Assembly (NCBI GenBank): GCA_963709775.1
Contig: CAVPXS010000007.1
Location: forward strand, 310,001-374,000
DNA from: Salinimicrobium sp963709775
Lineage (GTDB): Bacteria > Bacteroidota > Bacteroidia > Flavobacteriales > Flavobacteriaceae
Reading direction: 5' to 3'
DNA: 64,000 nucleotides
Translations under genes and position numbers: made by a program
The notes under the pieces: generated by a model
The model's database searches: none
Seen by the model: only the letters and a program-made list of their open reading frames with translations
Told to the model about the DNA's origin: nothing
Part shown: piece by piece, positions 56,315 through 63,677 of the stretch
Layout of the letters: the number at the start of each line of letters is the position of its first letter
Numbering within the stretch: the stretch's first letter is position 1

Positions 56315-56626
56315 GTGAAGCAACTAAATTCAAGTAATATTAGATCTATAGCTTCGTATGTTACCAAGTATGTAACAAAGAATGATGCAAAGTTTAAATG
56401 TCAGGTTTGGAATTATTCTAAGCGTGTTTCAGAGCTTTACACAGACTTTTACACTACTACAGAGTTCACGGCTCATTTTAAACGTTTAAACGCAGTTCTG
56501 AAAGAATTTGAGGTAAAAAATCACAGGGAACAGCCATTTCTAAAAATAAAAATGATTGATCTAAATAGAAAAACCTTACCGCTTTATAAAAGATTAGATG
56601 AAAAAAACAAAAAGATACATTTATGA
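56315..56626 (+). pseudogene. C-terminal fragment of a replication-protein-like gene (copy 2)
   Basis: The 103-residue frame reads IRSIASYVTKYVTKNDAKF then VWNYSKRVSELYTDFYTTTEF and NAVLKEFEVKNHREQPFLKIK, ending KRLDEKNKKIHL. It is about 88% identical at DNA level to 39038-39258, in the same orientation. The motif xxYVTKYVTKxDxKF...W..SKxVSxLYTDFY reminds me of the C-terminal part of rolling-circle replication proteins of Microviridae-like elements in Bacteroidetes. No N-terminal HUH motif or upstream frame is present, so it is a fragment. The call is tentative. Confidence 0.5.
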
Positions 56627-56737
56627 AAATAAGATTACCAAAACATTACAGCAACCTAATTAGATATAATTATAATTTTAAAAAATGGAGCTTGAAATAA
56701 TAAGCTCTAGTTTAGTATATACTATACACCCTAAAAA

Positions 56738-57510
56738 TCAGACAGTGCTATCTGTTAATTTAATTTTCCTTCCTTCTTCATCATAGTAAAATTCTAGACC
56801 ATCTGTAAAATAAATTCTCCTACCATCCTCATTATAATATGTTTTCGGATAAAATATATCCTCAAGAAATTCATAATCCATTAAATCTAAATATATAGAG
56901 TTGTATTCTTCATTGATTACGGGTTTAGCTCGTCTTTCAGAAACTCTTCTAGGATTTTCACTTATGTCGAAAAATATTACTTGTTCATTTCCTTTAAAAT
57001 CAAAATATGATAGTTCAAGAAAAGTCTGTATGAAGTAGTTGCCCATCTCTACATCTTTTTTATACTTTTTTTCAAAGTAACTCTTCATGGAATTTTTAGA
57101 AGCTAAAAATAGGGAATCATTTTCTCCAACTAAATCTAATTCTATTTCACTAGACACATCAGGATTTGGAATGTATCTGAAATTATCATATATGACTAAA
57201 TCTTCTGGTAAATTAAAGAGATAGGTACCGGAAATTGAATCCTTTATCGTATAAGTGTAATTTAATTTAGAACCAATGGCTAATTCGAGGTTCGTATACC
57301 TGAAAGAATCGAATTAATAAGAATATTTCCATTGTCAAGCTTACTAATAGTAAAATTAGGTTGAGTAATTAACTCGCTATTTTCTACTTGTGCTTTAGAA
57401 ATTGTATTTGCTTGTATCGCAATAAATATCACTGAAAGGGAAGCTGCAATTTCAAAAAAAATCTTATTGTTATTTAACCGTTTTCTTACTGACCTAAATT
57501 CTTTTTTCAT
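56738..57510 (-). CDS. Hypothetical membrane-anchored protein, frameshifted
   Basis: From ATG 57510 the first 70 residues carry a transmembrane or signal-anchor helix (IFFEIAASLSVIFIAIQAN) and the segment NSELITQPNFTISKLDNGNILINS. The frame is lost near 57298. The next frame continues TNLELAIGSKLNYTYTIKDSISGTYLFNLPEDL and then LVGENDSLFLASKNSMKSYFEKKYKK down to 56738. The end is repetitive in aromatic and acidic residues (YYNEDGRRIYF, YYDEEGRKIKL). The total is about 257 residues. No family is recognised. It is the cargo gene nearest to attR. AT content and codon use look different from the chromosome. Confidence 0.6.
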
Positions 57511-57675
57511 AAATTTTTATTGTTATAATCCGTTTGATATGGTTGTCTATGTTAATTTGCAACAAGATATATTTCTTTTTTGGAATGTCTCTTTACCAAG
57601 GTATAAAGGCTGTAAAATAAGAGATTCAAAAGAGGAGGAATAATTATTTTGTTCGTCCCCTCATTCGTCCCCTGA

Positions 57676-57740
57676 ATAAAAAAAGCCCTACAAACGTACT
57701 GTTTATAGGGCTTTACAAGCATTAAAAGTGGTCCCACCTG
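57676..57740. repeat. Right attachment site (attR) of the island
   Basis: The 65 bases match attL with one difference (A at 57715 against T at 41121). They supply the tRNA terminator hairpin and the 3' end of the intact tRNA gene, so integration kept the tRNA functional. Confidence 0.88.
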
Positions 57741-57802
57741 GACTCGAACCAGGGACCACCTGATTATGAGTCAGGTGCTCTAACCAGCTGAGCTATAGGA
57801 CC
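57729..57802 (-). tRNA. tRNA with CAU anticodon (elongator Met, or Ile with lysidine)
   Basis: On the minus strand 74 bases fold as a complete cloverleaf: acceptor GGTCCTA/TGGGACC with discriminator A, D-arm GCTC...GAGC, anticodon stem CCTGA/TCAGG with loop CTCATAA (anticodon CAU), variable loop TGGTC and T-arm CCTGG/CCAGG with TTCGAGT. CCA is not encoded. CAU fits elongator methionine or the AUA-reading isoleucine tRNA; I cannot decide. Initiator features (three G-C pairs in the anticodon stem) are absent. Its 3' part is the integration site. Confidence 0.96.
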
Positions 57803-57806
57803 GTTT

Positions 57807-57849
57807 GGTGCTCTAACCTCCAGATAATTATCAGGAGAGCTACAGGACC
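57807..57849 (-). repeat. tRNA 5'-half copy with D-loop palindrome (copy 1, diverged)
   Basis: Starting 4 bases upstream of the tRNA gene, the minus strand reads GGTCCTGTAGCTC, then an imperfect 18-nt palindrome (57819-57836), then GGTTAGAGCACC. It is the tRNA 5' part with the D-loop bases AGCT replaced by the palindrome and with a few substitutions. It ends before the anticodon stem. The bases 57850-58022 show no gene. Confidence 0.7.
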
Positions 57850-58022
57850 GGCTCATTGGTGTTATGAGAGCGCAAATTTAGATAAAAATGGCTATTGAAC
57901 AAATATTTCTTATTTAAATAATCCACTTCTTCCGTTTATCTATGGAGCACGATATTCAAACCTGTAGAATATAAGTGTTTGCCATTATGCAATCTTTCAT
58001 TTCCAAAAAATACATAGAAAAC

Positions 58023-58073
58023 GTGAGTCAGGTGCTCTAACCTCCCGATAGCTATCGGGAGAGCTATAGGACC
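58023..58073 (-). repeat. tRNA 5'-half copy with D-loop palindrome (copy 2)
   Basis: The minus strand reads GGTCCTATAGCTC, then the perfect palindrome TCCCGATAGCTATCGGGA (58043-58060), then GGTTAGAGCACCTGACTCA. It is identical to the tRNA apart from the palindrome at the D-loop and stops within the anticodon loop. The centre of the palindrome is AGCT, the same four bases that lie there in the tRNA. Confidence 0.75.
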
Positions 58074-58136
58074 GGGTGATCAATAAAGTTTTGACCACTA
58101 CCTAACAAGCATTTCAAAAATATATTTTTTGCAAGG

Positions 58137-58589
58137 CTATAAATCCTCCCACACCGCATCTCCAATGGGGATGGTCTCCTCCTCATTCTTGATCTCTTCA
58201 CATAATTCCACCAGCACTCCGTTGGCCGATTTAGGATGTAGGAAAGCCACCAGCTTATTGTCGGCTCCCTTTTTTGCACGTTTGGAAATAAGTTCAAATC
58301 CCTCTTCTTTGAGGCGCTTCATTTCGGCTTTGATATCGTCTACTTCAAAAGCAATGTGGTGAATACCTTCGCCTCTTTTGGCAAGGAATTTTGCAATGGC
58401 ACTATCTTCCGAAGTGGCCGCAAGCAATTCGATCTTACTGTCCCCGGTTTTAAAGAAAGAGGTTTCCACCCCTTCACTTTTTACTTTTTCACTCTTGTAA
58501 CTTTCGGTTTGCAGCAGTTTGGCGTATAATTCATTTGCCGCTTCCAGGTCTTTGACTGCAATGCCAATGTGTTCTATCTTTTTCATCAT
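58137..58589 (-). CDS. mce: Methylmalonyl-CoA epimerase
   Basis: The enzyme interconverts the 2R and 2S forms of methylmalonyl-CoA, linking propionyl-CoA metabolism to succinyl-CoA. The 150-residue product is a glyoxalase/VOC fold with the family start KKIEHIGIAVKDLEAANELYAKLL and metal ligands His (EHIGIAV), His (GIHHIAFEV) and Glu (VLVELCEE). The segment KFLAKRGEGIHHIAF is diagnostic. The open frame starts at a TTG (58592); ATG 58589 or 58586 is the probable start. No methylmalonyl-CoA mutase genes are in the window. Confidence 0.95.
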   Translation of the reverse strand: MMKKIEHIGIAVKDLEAANELYAKLLQTESYKSEKVKSEGVETSFFKTGDSKIELLAATSEDSAIAKFLAKRGEGIHHIAFEVDDIKAEMKRLKEEGFELISKRAKKGADNKLVAFLHPKSANGVLVELCEEIKNEEETIPIGDAVWEDL

Positions 58590-58737
58590 CAAATATTCGA
58601 TTGTTTTTTAAATTAAATTTCCGGGGCCACAGTGCAGCTCCGGAAATTTCAAGGTTTAAAGATAAAAACTCGAAAACGTTTAGGAGCAAAACCAAAAGCT
58701 ATTAACGTAGATTTTAAGATTTGAGCGCTAAATGTTC

Positions 58738-58745
58738 TACTTTTG
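58738..58745 (+). promoter_or_regulatory. -7 promoter element of rbfA, almost touching the start codon
   Basis: TACTTTTG fits TAnnTTTG exactly and ends 4 bases before ATG 58750. Transcription would start at or within a few bases of the ATG, so the mRNA may be leaderless. Confidence 0.5.
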
Positions 58746-58749
58746 TACC

Positions 58750-59142
58750 ATGGAAACTAACAGACAGAAAAAAATAGGAGGCGTATTACAGAAGGATCTG
58801 GCCGATGTATTACAGTCTCATTTGAGGGATGCGGGAAGAACAGGAATTTTGATCTCTGTTTCAAAAGTAAAAGTGACTACAGATCTTTCGCAGGCAAAAG
58901 CCTACCTAAGCATCTTTCCCGCGAAAAATGGACAGGATATCTTAAAGGAGCTTAACCTGCTTAAGCCCACGATAAAACATGAGCTGGCCCAGCGCACCAA
59001 AAACCAGTTGCGAAGAATGCCCAACCTGGATTTTTATATCGATGATTCCCTTGATTATATTGAGAACATCGAAAAATCCATTAAAGGTGAAGACAATCCA
59101 ATTGAACAGCCCGATTTGCTCTCGAAGCGGAAAAAATCTTAA
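58750..59142 (+). CDS. rbfA: Ribosome-binding factor A
   Basis: RbfA is a small KH-like protein that binds the 30S subunit during 16S rRNA 5' end maturation and in cold adaptation. From ATG 58750 the product is 130 residues: QKKIGGVLQKDLADVLQSHLRD, LISVSKVKVTTDLSQAKAYLSIFP and IKHELAQRTKNQLRRMPNLDFYIDDSLDYIENIEK, which match the family core. The upstream ATG at 58732 lies before the -7 element and is rejected. It is followed after 3 bases by the permease gene, so the two are one transcript. Confidence 0.95.
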   Translation: METNRQKKIGGVLQKDLADVLQSHLRDAGRTGILISVSKVKVTTDLSQAKAYLSIFPAKNGQDILKELNLLKPTIKHELAQRTKNQLRRMPNLDFYIDDSLDYIENIEKSIKGEDNPIEQPDLLSKRKKS

Positions 59143-59145
59143 GGC

Positions 59146-60345
59146 TTGAAATTCCCCTTTTACATAGCCCGCAGGTATTTGTTCTCCAAAAGCAGCAACA
59201 ATGCCATCAATATCATCACCATCATTGCGGCGCTGGGGGTTTTTGCTGGAGCCTTTGCTCTATTTATCGTGCTTTCGGGCTTTACCGGGCTCAAGGATTT
59301 CAGCCTTTCCTTTTCAAATGAATATGATCCCGATCTAAAGGTGCTTCCGGCAACGGGAAAGACTTTTAATTTTTCTGCGGAAGAAAATCAGAAGCTGAAA
59401 AATATTGAAGGAATTTCCGTTTTTTCAGAAGTAATCGAAGAACGTGTTTTCCTTGATTTTAGATCGAAGAATAAAACCGCCTATATCAAAGGCGTGGATG
59501 AGAATTTCCTGAAGGTGAACAAACTCGACAGCGCTGTTGGGATGGGCGGCTGGTTTCATCCCGAGGAAGCCCAGGTGGTCATTGGAAATACAATTTCCCA
59601 CGAGCTTAACCTTGGCACTTTCGATTACATGAGCCTGCTGGAGATCATGGTTCCCCGCCCGGGAAAAGGGCAGATCCTCGATCCCACCCAGGCCTTTAAT
59701 TCCAAGAGAACAGTAGTTTCGGGCATTTACAGCATCAATGAAGAACTGGATGGTAAATATGTTTTTGCTTCTATTGGATTTGCAAGGGATCTGCTTAACC
59801 TTAAACCCGATGAGATCACCGGTCTTGAATTAAAACTGAAACCGGGTGCCGATCCCGAAACGGTAAAATCTGCCGTACAATCGGTCATTAAAGAAGAGGT
59901 GGAAATAAAGAACAGGGCACAACTCAATGACGCCCTGTACAAAATGTTGAATACCGAGAACCTCGCTGTATACCTCATCTTCACGCTGGTCCTTATCATT
60001 GCCCTTTTTAATGTTGTGGGTTCCATCATCATGGTCATCCTTGACAAACGGGACAATATTAAAACCCTTCACAGCTTGGGCGCTACCCCGGGACAGATCA
60101 AGAATATCTTTTTTGCACAGGGGGTTTTTATGACCCTGCTGGGTGGAAGTGTAGGTTTGTTGTTTTCTATTGCGCTGGTCTATTTACAGCTGCAGTATGA
60201 CCTGGTAATGATCACTCCTACCCTGCCTTATCCTGTAGCGATCACCTGGCAGAATATTGCCGTTGTTTTGGTGACGATCTCTACCCTGGGAACTATTGCC
60301 TCTTATATCGCGGCGAGCCGAAGCAAAAAAGCCCTTAGGGCATAA
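59146..60345 (+). CDS. FtsX-family ABC permease (LolC/LolE-like)
   Basis: The 399-residue product starts at TTG 59146, 3 bases after the rbfA stop, which fits translational coupling; no ATG fits the conserved start KFPFYIARRYLFSKSSNNAINIITIIA. There are four transmembrane helices (TIIAALGVFAGAFALFIVLSGF; LIFTLVLIIALFNVVGSIIMVI; GVFMTLLGGSVGLLFSIALVYL; NIAVVLVTISTLGTIASYIAA) and a large periplasmic loop after the first. The FtsX segment DKRDNIKTLHSLGATPGQIKNIF is typical. LolC/LolE proteins release lipoproteins from the inner membrane. The matching ATPase is not adjacent, which is usual in Flavobacteriia. Confidence 0.93.
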   Translation: MKFPFYIARRYLFSKSSNNAINIITIIAALGVFAGAFALFIVLSGFTGLKDFSLSFSNEYDPDLKVLPATGKTFNFSAEENQKLKNIEGISVFSEVIEERVFLDFRSKNKTAYIKGVDENFLKVNKLDSAVGMGGWFHPEEAQVVIGNTISHELNLGTFDYMSLLEIMVPRPGKGQILDPTQAFNSKRTVVSGIYSINEELDGKYVFASIGFARDLLNLKPDEITGLELKLKPGADPETVKSAVQSVIKEEVEIKNRAQLNDALYKMLNTENLAVYLIFTLVLIIALFNVVGSIIMVILDKRDNIKTLHSLGATPGQIKNIFFAQGVFMTLLGGSVGLLFSIALVYLQLQYDLVMITPTLPYPVAITWQNIAVVLVTISTLGTIASYIAASRSKKALRA

Positions 60346-60395
60346 TGACTTTGCTGAAAAGCCACCTCCCCTAAGAGCTCCAAAAAATGCAATTT

Positions 60396-60968
60396 TTAGA
60401 ACTTCATGGCAAATCCCAGTCCAAAACTTATGTACTGCAGGTCCAAGTCGGCCTCAATTTGACCAAAGTCTGCTGTAGCCGAAAGCGACCTGTAGATCAC
60501 CTGTGGCCTTAGATCAAAGTTGTTTCCCAGGTCGAACACCAGGCCGCCCGTGATCTCAAATCCCAGTTCGTGACCGGAATCTGCTGTAATATCTCCCGAA
60601 GAATCTTCGACTTCAAAGTGTTTATAGATCCCGCCTACGCCAACGAGGTATGACATTGAATTTTTTATGGGATGAATGTATTTTAATCCGAAGGAATATC
60701 CGGTTTCATCAATTTCAAGATCTCCAATCTCGTTTTCATCGTCTACTCCAAAATTGTTCCAGCCCCACCCTGCATATACACCAAGGTGTTCCATAAAATT
60801 ATACGACAACATGGCTTCAAATCCATAGCCTGTTTTAAGATCAATAAGATCTGGCTGCTGAGTAGGGAAATTCACTTGTGGTCGCACTTCGACAGCCCAC
60901 TTTTCCTGTGCGGTCATTTGAAAGGACCACAGCCCCAGGAAGACTAATAACATGACAGATTTTTTCAT
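60396..60968 (-). CDS. Small outer-membrane beta-barrel protein
   Basis: The 190-residue product has a signal peptide (SVMLLVFLGLWSFQMTAQ) and eight-strand barrel character: FEAMLSYNFMEHLGVYAGWGWNNF, GYSFGLKYIHPIKNSMSYLVGVGG, HELGFEITGGLVFDLGN, DLRPQVIYRSLSAT and LDLQYISFGLGFAMKF with the terminal phenylalanine. It fits the OmpW/porin-family PF13505-type barrels. Role unknown; such proteins are often structural or bind small hydrophobic compounds. It is monocistronic. Confidence 0.85.
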   Translation of the reverse strand: MKKSVMLLVFLGLWSFQMTAQEKWAVEVRPQVNFPTQQPDLIDLKTGYGFEAMLSYNFMEHLGVYAGWGWNNFGVDDENEIGDLEIDETGYSFGLKYIHPIKNSMSYLVGVGGIYKHFEVEDSSGDITADSGHELGFEITGGLVFDLGNNFDLRPQVIYRSLSATADFGQIEADLDLQYISFGLGFAMKF

Positions 60969-61243
60969 GACCTGCTTTTTTTAAGTAAAGGGGGAAGAAT
61001 TGCCTGTGAGGATCCTCAAAAGACAATAGATCCCACTTTAAAGGTTTAGCATTAAGGAACAAAGCTACAACCTACGGAAGGCTTTTATCATGACATTTGT
61101 CAACTGGAACTAATAAAATGTACAGGTAATACCTTGTTTTTCAGGAGAAAAATCAGCAGAAAGCCTGAAACCATTAGGATGGTGACCTTAAAAAAATAAA
61201 CAGGTAAAAAATGCCTTTTTTAAAATCTTAGTTGATCCAGATC

Positions 61244-62236
61244 TTAAACAAACTGGTAGCCGGAAAATTCCTTTTCCACCTCATCAAAGGCAGCAAAGAC
61301 ATCGGCAGCATCATCGCTGGTCACCATCTTTTGCCGGTACTCCTTAAAATGAGGAATTCCTTTAAAGTAGTTGGTGTAATGCCTCCTGGTTTCAAAAACC
61401 CCCAGCTTCTCGCCTTTCCAGTCGATAGCCATTTGCAGGTGACGGCGGGCAGCGTCCAGGCGCTCTTCCATAGTGGGAGGGGCAAGATGCTCTCCTGTTT
61501 GGAAGAAATGCTTCACTTCTTTGAAGAACCATGGATAACCAATGCTGGCGCGACCTATCATCGCTCCGTCAAGACCATACCTGTCACGCATCTCCACAGC
61601 TCTCTCGGGCGTGTCTACGTCCCCGTTTCCGAAAATTGGGATATGCATTCGCGGATTGTTCCTAACCTCGGCAATTGGCGCCCAGTTAGCTTCTCCTTTA
61701 TACATCTGTACCCTGGTGCGGCCATGAATGGAAATAGCACTTGCTCCTACATCCTGTAACCTTTCGGCTACTTCTACAATTTTGATGGAATCCTGGTCCC
61801 AACCCAGGCGGGTTTTGACAGTTATAGGTAAATTCGTATGCTTTACCATGGCTTCGGTAAGGGAAACCATTAACGGAATATCTTTTAGGATCCCCGCGCC
61901 TGCCCCTTTGGAAACGACCTTTTTGACAGGACAGCCAAAGTTGATATCAATAATATCCGGGCCAGATTTCTCCACGATCTCTACAGATTGCAGCATGGAT
62001 TCCAGGTTGGCTCCAAAGATCTGGATCCCCACCGGTCTCTCCTTTTCGTAGATATCAAGTTTCATGACGCTTTTTGCAGCATCGCGAATAAGTCCTTCAC
62101 TGGAAATGAATTCGGTATAAACCACATCGGCGCCCTGTTCCTTGCACAATGCACGAAACGGGGGATCACTCACATCTTCCATTGGTGCTAACAACAATGG
62201 AAATTCTCCTACATCTATGTTTCCTATTTTGGCCAA
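61244..62236 (-). CDS. dusB: tRNA-dihydrouridine synthase
   Basis: The enzyme reduces uridines to dihydrouridine in the tRNA D-loop with FMN and NADPH. The 330-residue product begins NIDVGEFPLLLAPMEDVSDPPFRALC. It has the FMN-binding and catalytic segments DIINFGCPVKKVVSKGAGAGIL-type (FGCPVKKV with the catalytic cysteine), PITVKTRLGWD, ISIHGRTRVQMYKGEANW, IPIFGNGDVDTPE and GAMIGRASIGYPWFF. DusB is the usual single Dus in this group. A -7 element (TATTTTTG, 62257-62264) lies upstream. The 275-base gap 60969-61243 on its 3' side shows nothing recognisable. Confidence 0.95.
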   Translation of the reverse strand: MAKIGNIDVGEFPLLLAPMEDVSDPPFRALCKEQGADVVYTEFISSEGLIRDAAKSVMKLDIYEKERPVGIQIFGANLESMLQSVEIVEKSGPDIIDINFGCPVKKVVSKGAGAGILKDIPLMVSLTEAMVKHTNLPITVKTRLGWDQDSIKIVEVAERLQDVGASAISIHGRTRVQMYKGEANWAPIAEVRNNPRMHIPIFGNGDVDTPERAVEMRDRYGLDGAMIGRASIGYPWFFKEVKHFFQTGEHLAPPTMEERLDAARRHLQMAIDWKGEKLGVFETRRHYTNYFKGIPHFKEYRQKMVTSDDAADVFAAFDEVEKEFSGYQFV

Positions 62237-62381
62237 AGCAACTGTTTTTCAGGCTGCAAAAATAATGAAATTAATTCAGTTCGGGGAAGTGGTAAATTCA
62301 AAGCCGGGTTAATGAAAAATTTTACATCATGTTGCTCTGGAAAGGAGCCGGAATGAAACTTATAAAGAAAAAGACAGATTT

Positions 62382-63621
62382 TTAGAACTTATACCTGTAT
62401 GACAGGTTTGCTGTAAACTGGTAACCCTTCTCCTTCCTGGGAAGATCTTCGTAGAGTATTCCGCCGCTAACGGAGATAATATGATGGAGCCCAAAAGATT
62501 TATTGATCCCCGCAGAGAAATATGCTGCCTCCAAAGTAGGGTTCTCCTGTGCAAGAGTATATAGCGTTGTTTCATCGGGAGAAATTCCGCTGCCTAACCT
62601 GCCAAAAATGTAGTTTTCTGAGGTGCTTATATAATACCTTACATTGAACTGGTAATTTTGAACCAGTTCCTCAAACCTTTGTGGCCCTACAAAAGCCCTG
62701 GCATTCAAATAAAATTTCCCGGTATAAGCGGTTAAACCCGCTATGGCAGTTAAATAGCCGTTATCATTGTAAAATAAGCTTCTAAAACCTGCTTCAGCTT
62801 CAAAGGAAGAGGCAAAATTGTAGAAAATGGAAGCACTGGTTCTATAATCGGGAAATATGCTTCCGTTAGATACACCTACATTGGCGAATGCGTATAATTT
62901 ATCTGAAAAAACAGGATAAGCTTCAACTTCATAAAGATTGCCACTGCTATGGGACCTATCTGAATAAGTTAGCCTTCCTATGACGGCCATGCCGGAAAAG
63001 TTATGTTGGTATTCTGCGCTCAGGGAATACCACGGATTGTTTCGGGAATATTCTTCACTAAAAGAAATGTACTGGCCTGTTACCTGCACCGCATTCTTCA
63101 CGGTAAGGTTCATGATTTGATTTAAATCGTAGAGCTGGCCTCCGCTTAGAGATGTTGTTCTATAGAGTTCCAGTGCAATTTTTCTGGCTTCCTCCGGCCT
63201 TTCTAAAAGTAGCAGGAATTGGGCCCTGGCAATTTCCAGTTCGGTATCTCCAGGATAGATTTCCAACAAATAATCCACAAATTCAAGTGCTTCTAAAGGG
63301 GTTAATTGATAAAGGCGTTGGATGGAAAGCAATTTTACACCTTCGTACTGTCGGGGCTTTACTTAGTAAATATTTCAAATCTACATCAGACTGTTCAAAT
63401 TGCTGCAGGGCGTATTTATTTCGCACCTGCAGTACTCTTATATCATGATAATCTGGTGCCAGGTCAAGGCCGGTGGAGGTGAGTTCAAGGGATTTACTGT
63501 AGTTGCCGTCCCGGTATTCCTGTAATGCCTCCCGGAATAACTCATCAACATCAACTTCCTGGCAGAATCCTGAAAATTGACTAAGTAACATCAGTAGAAA
63601 AATTAGGGGCTTTTTCATCAT
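62382..63621 (-). CDS. YaiO family outer-membrane beta-barrel protein with TPR start, frameshifted
   Basis: From ATG 63621 (or 63618) a signal peptide (LIFLLMLLSQFSGFCQ) precedes TPR-like repeats (DELFREALQEYRDGNYSKSLELTSTGLDLAPDYHDIRVLQ). The frame breaks near 63345, where GTACGAAGGTG has one base too many. The rest (LLSIQRLYQLTPLEALEFVDYLLEIYPGD) and the YaiO barrel (WYSLSAEYQHNFSGMAVIGRLTYSDRSH to YQFTANLSYRYKF) continue to 62382. The repaired protein is about 413 residues. YaiO-type barrels are commonly paired with glycosyltransferases and are thought to act in polysaccharide export. The next gene upstream is consistent with that. Confidence 0.85.
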
Positions 63622-63677
63622 TTCGTAGTAGGCATTATTCTTAAAAATCTATAGTAAGGATTACGGTCAAAATAATT

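Larger units (their letters stand above)
41082..57740. mobile_element. Integrated genomic island in a tRNA(CAU) gene
   Basis: The 65-bp direct repeats at both ends, a tRNA 3' end at the right boundary and a tyrosine recombinase just inside the left boundary define an integrated element of about 16.6 kb. Its cargo is a sigma/FecR-controlled SusC/SusD locus with an M16 peptidase, a phosphoesterase and lipoproteins. No relaxase, conjugation, phage structural or intact replication genes are visible, so it can at most be excised and moved with help. The replication-protein-like fragment at 56315 may be a trace of an earlier replicon. Confidence 0.85.

Noticed and set aside
57552..57737. Small open frame overlapping attR and the tRNA terminator (FIQGTNEGTNK...)
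   Set aside because: It runs through the terminator hairpin and into the tRNA 3' end; a similar G/A-rich stretch next to attL shows it is part of the repeat, not a gene.
41082..57740. Island as a complete prophage or conjugative element
   Set aside because: No capsid, portal, terminase, relaxase or type IV secretion genes are visible between the attachment sites.
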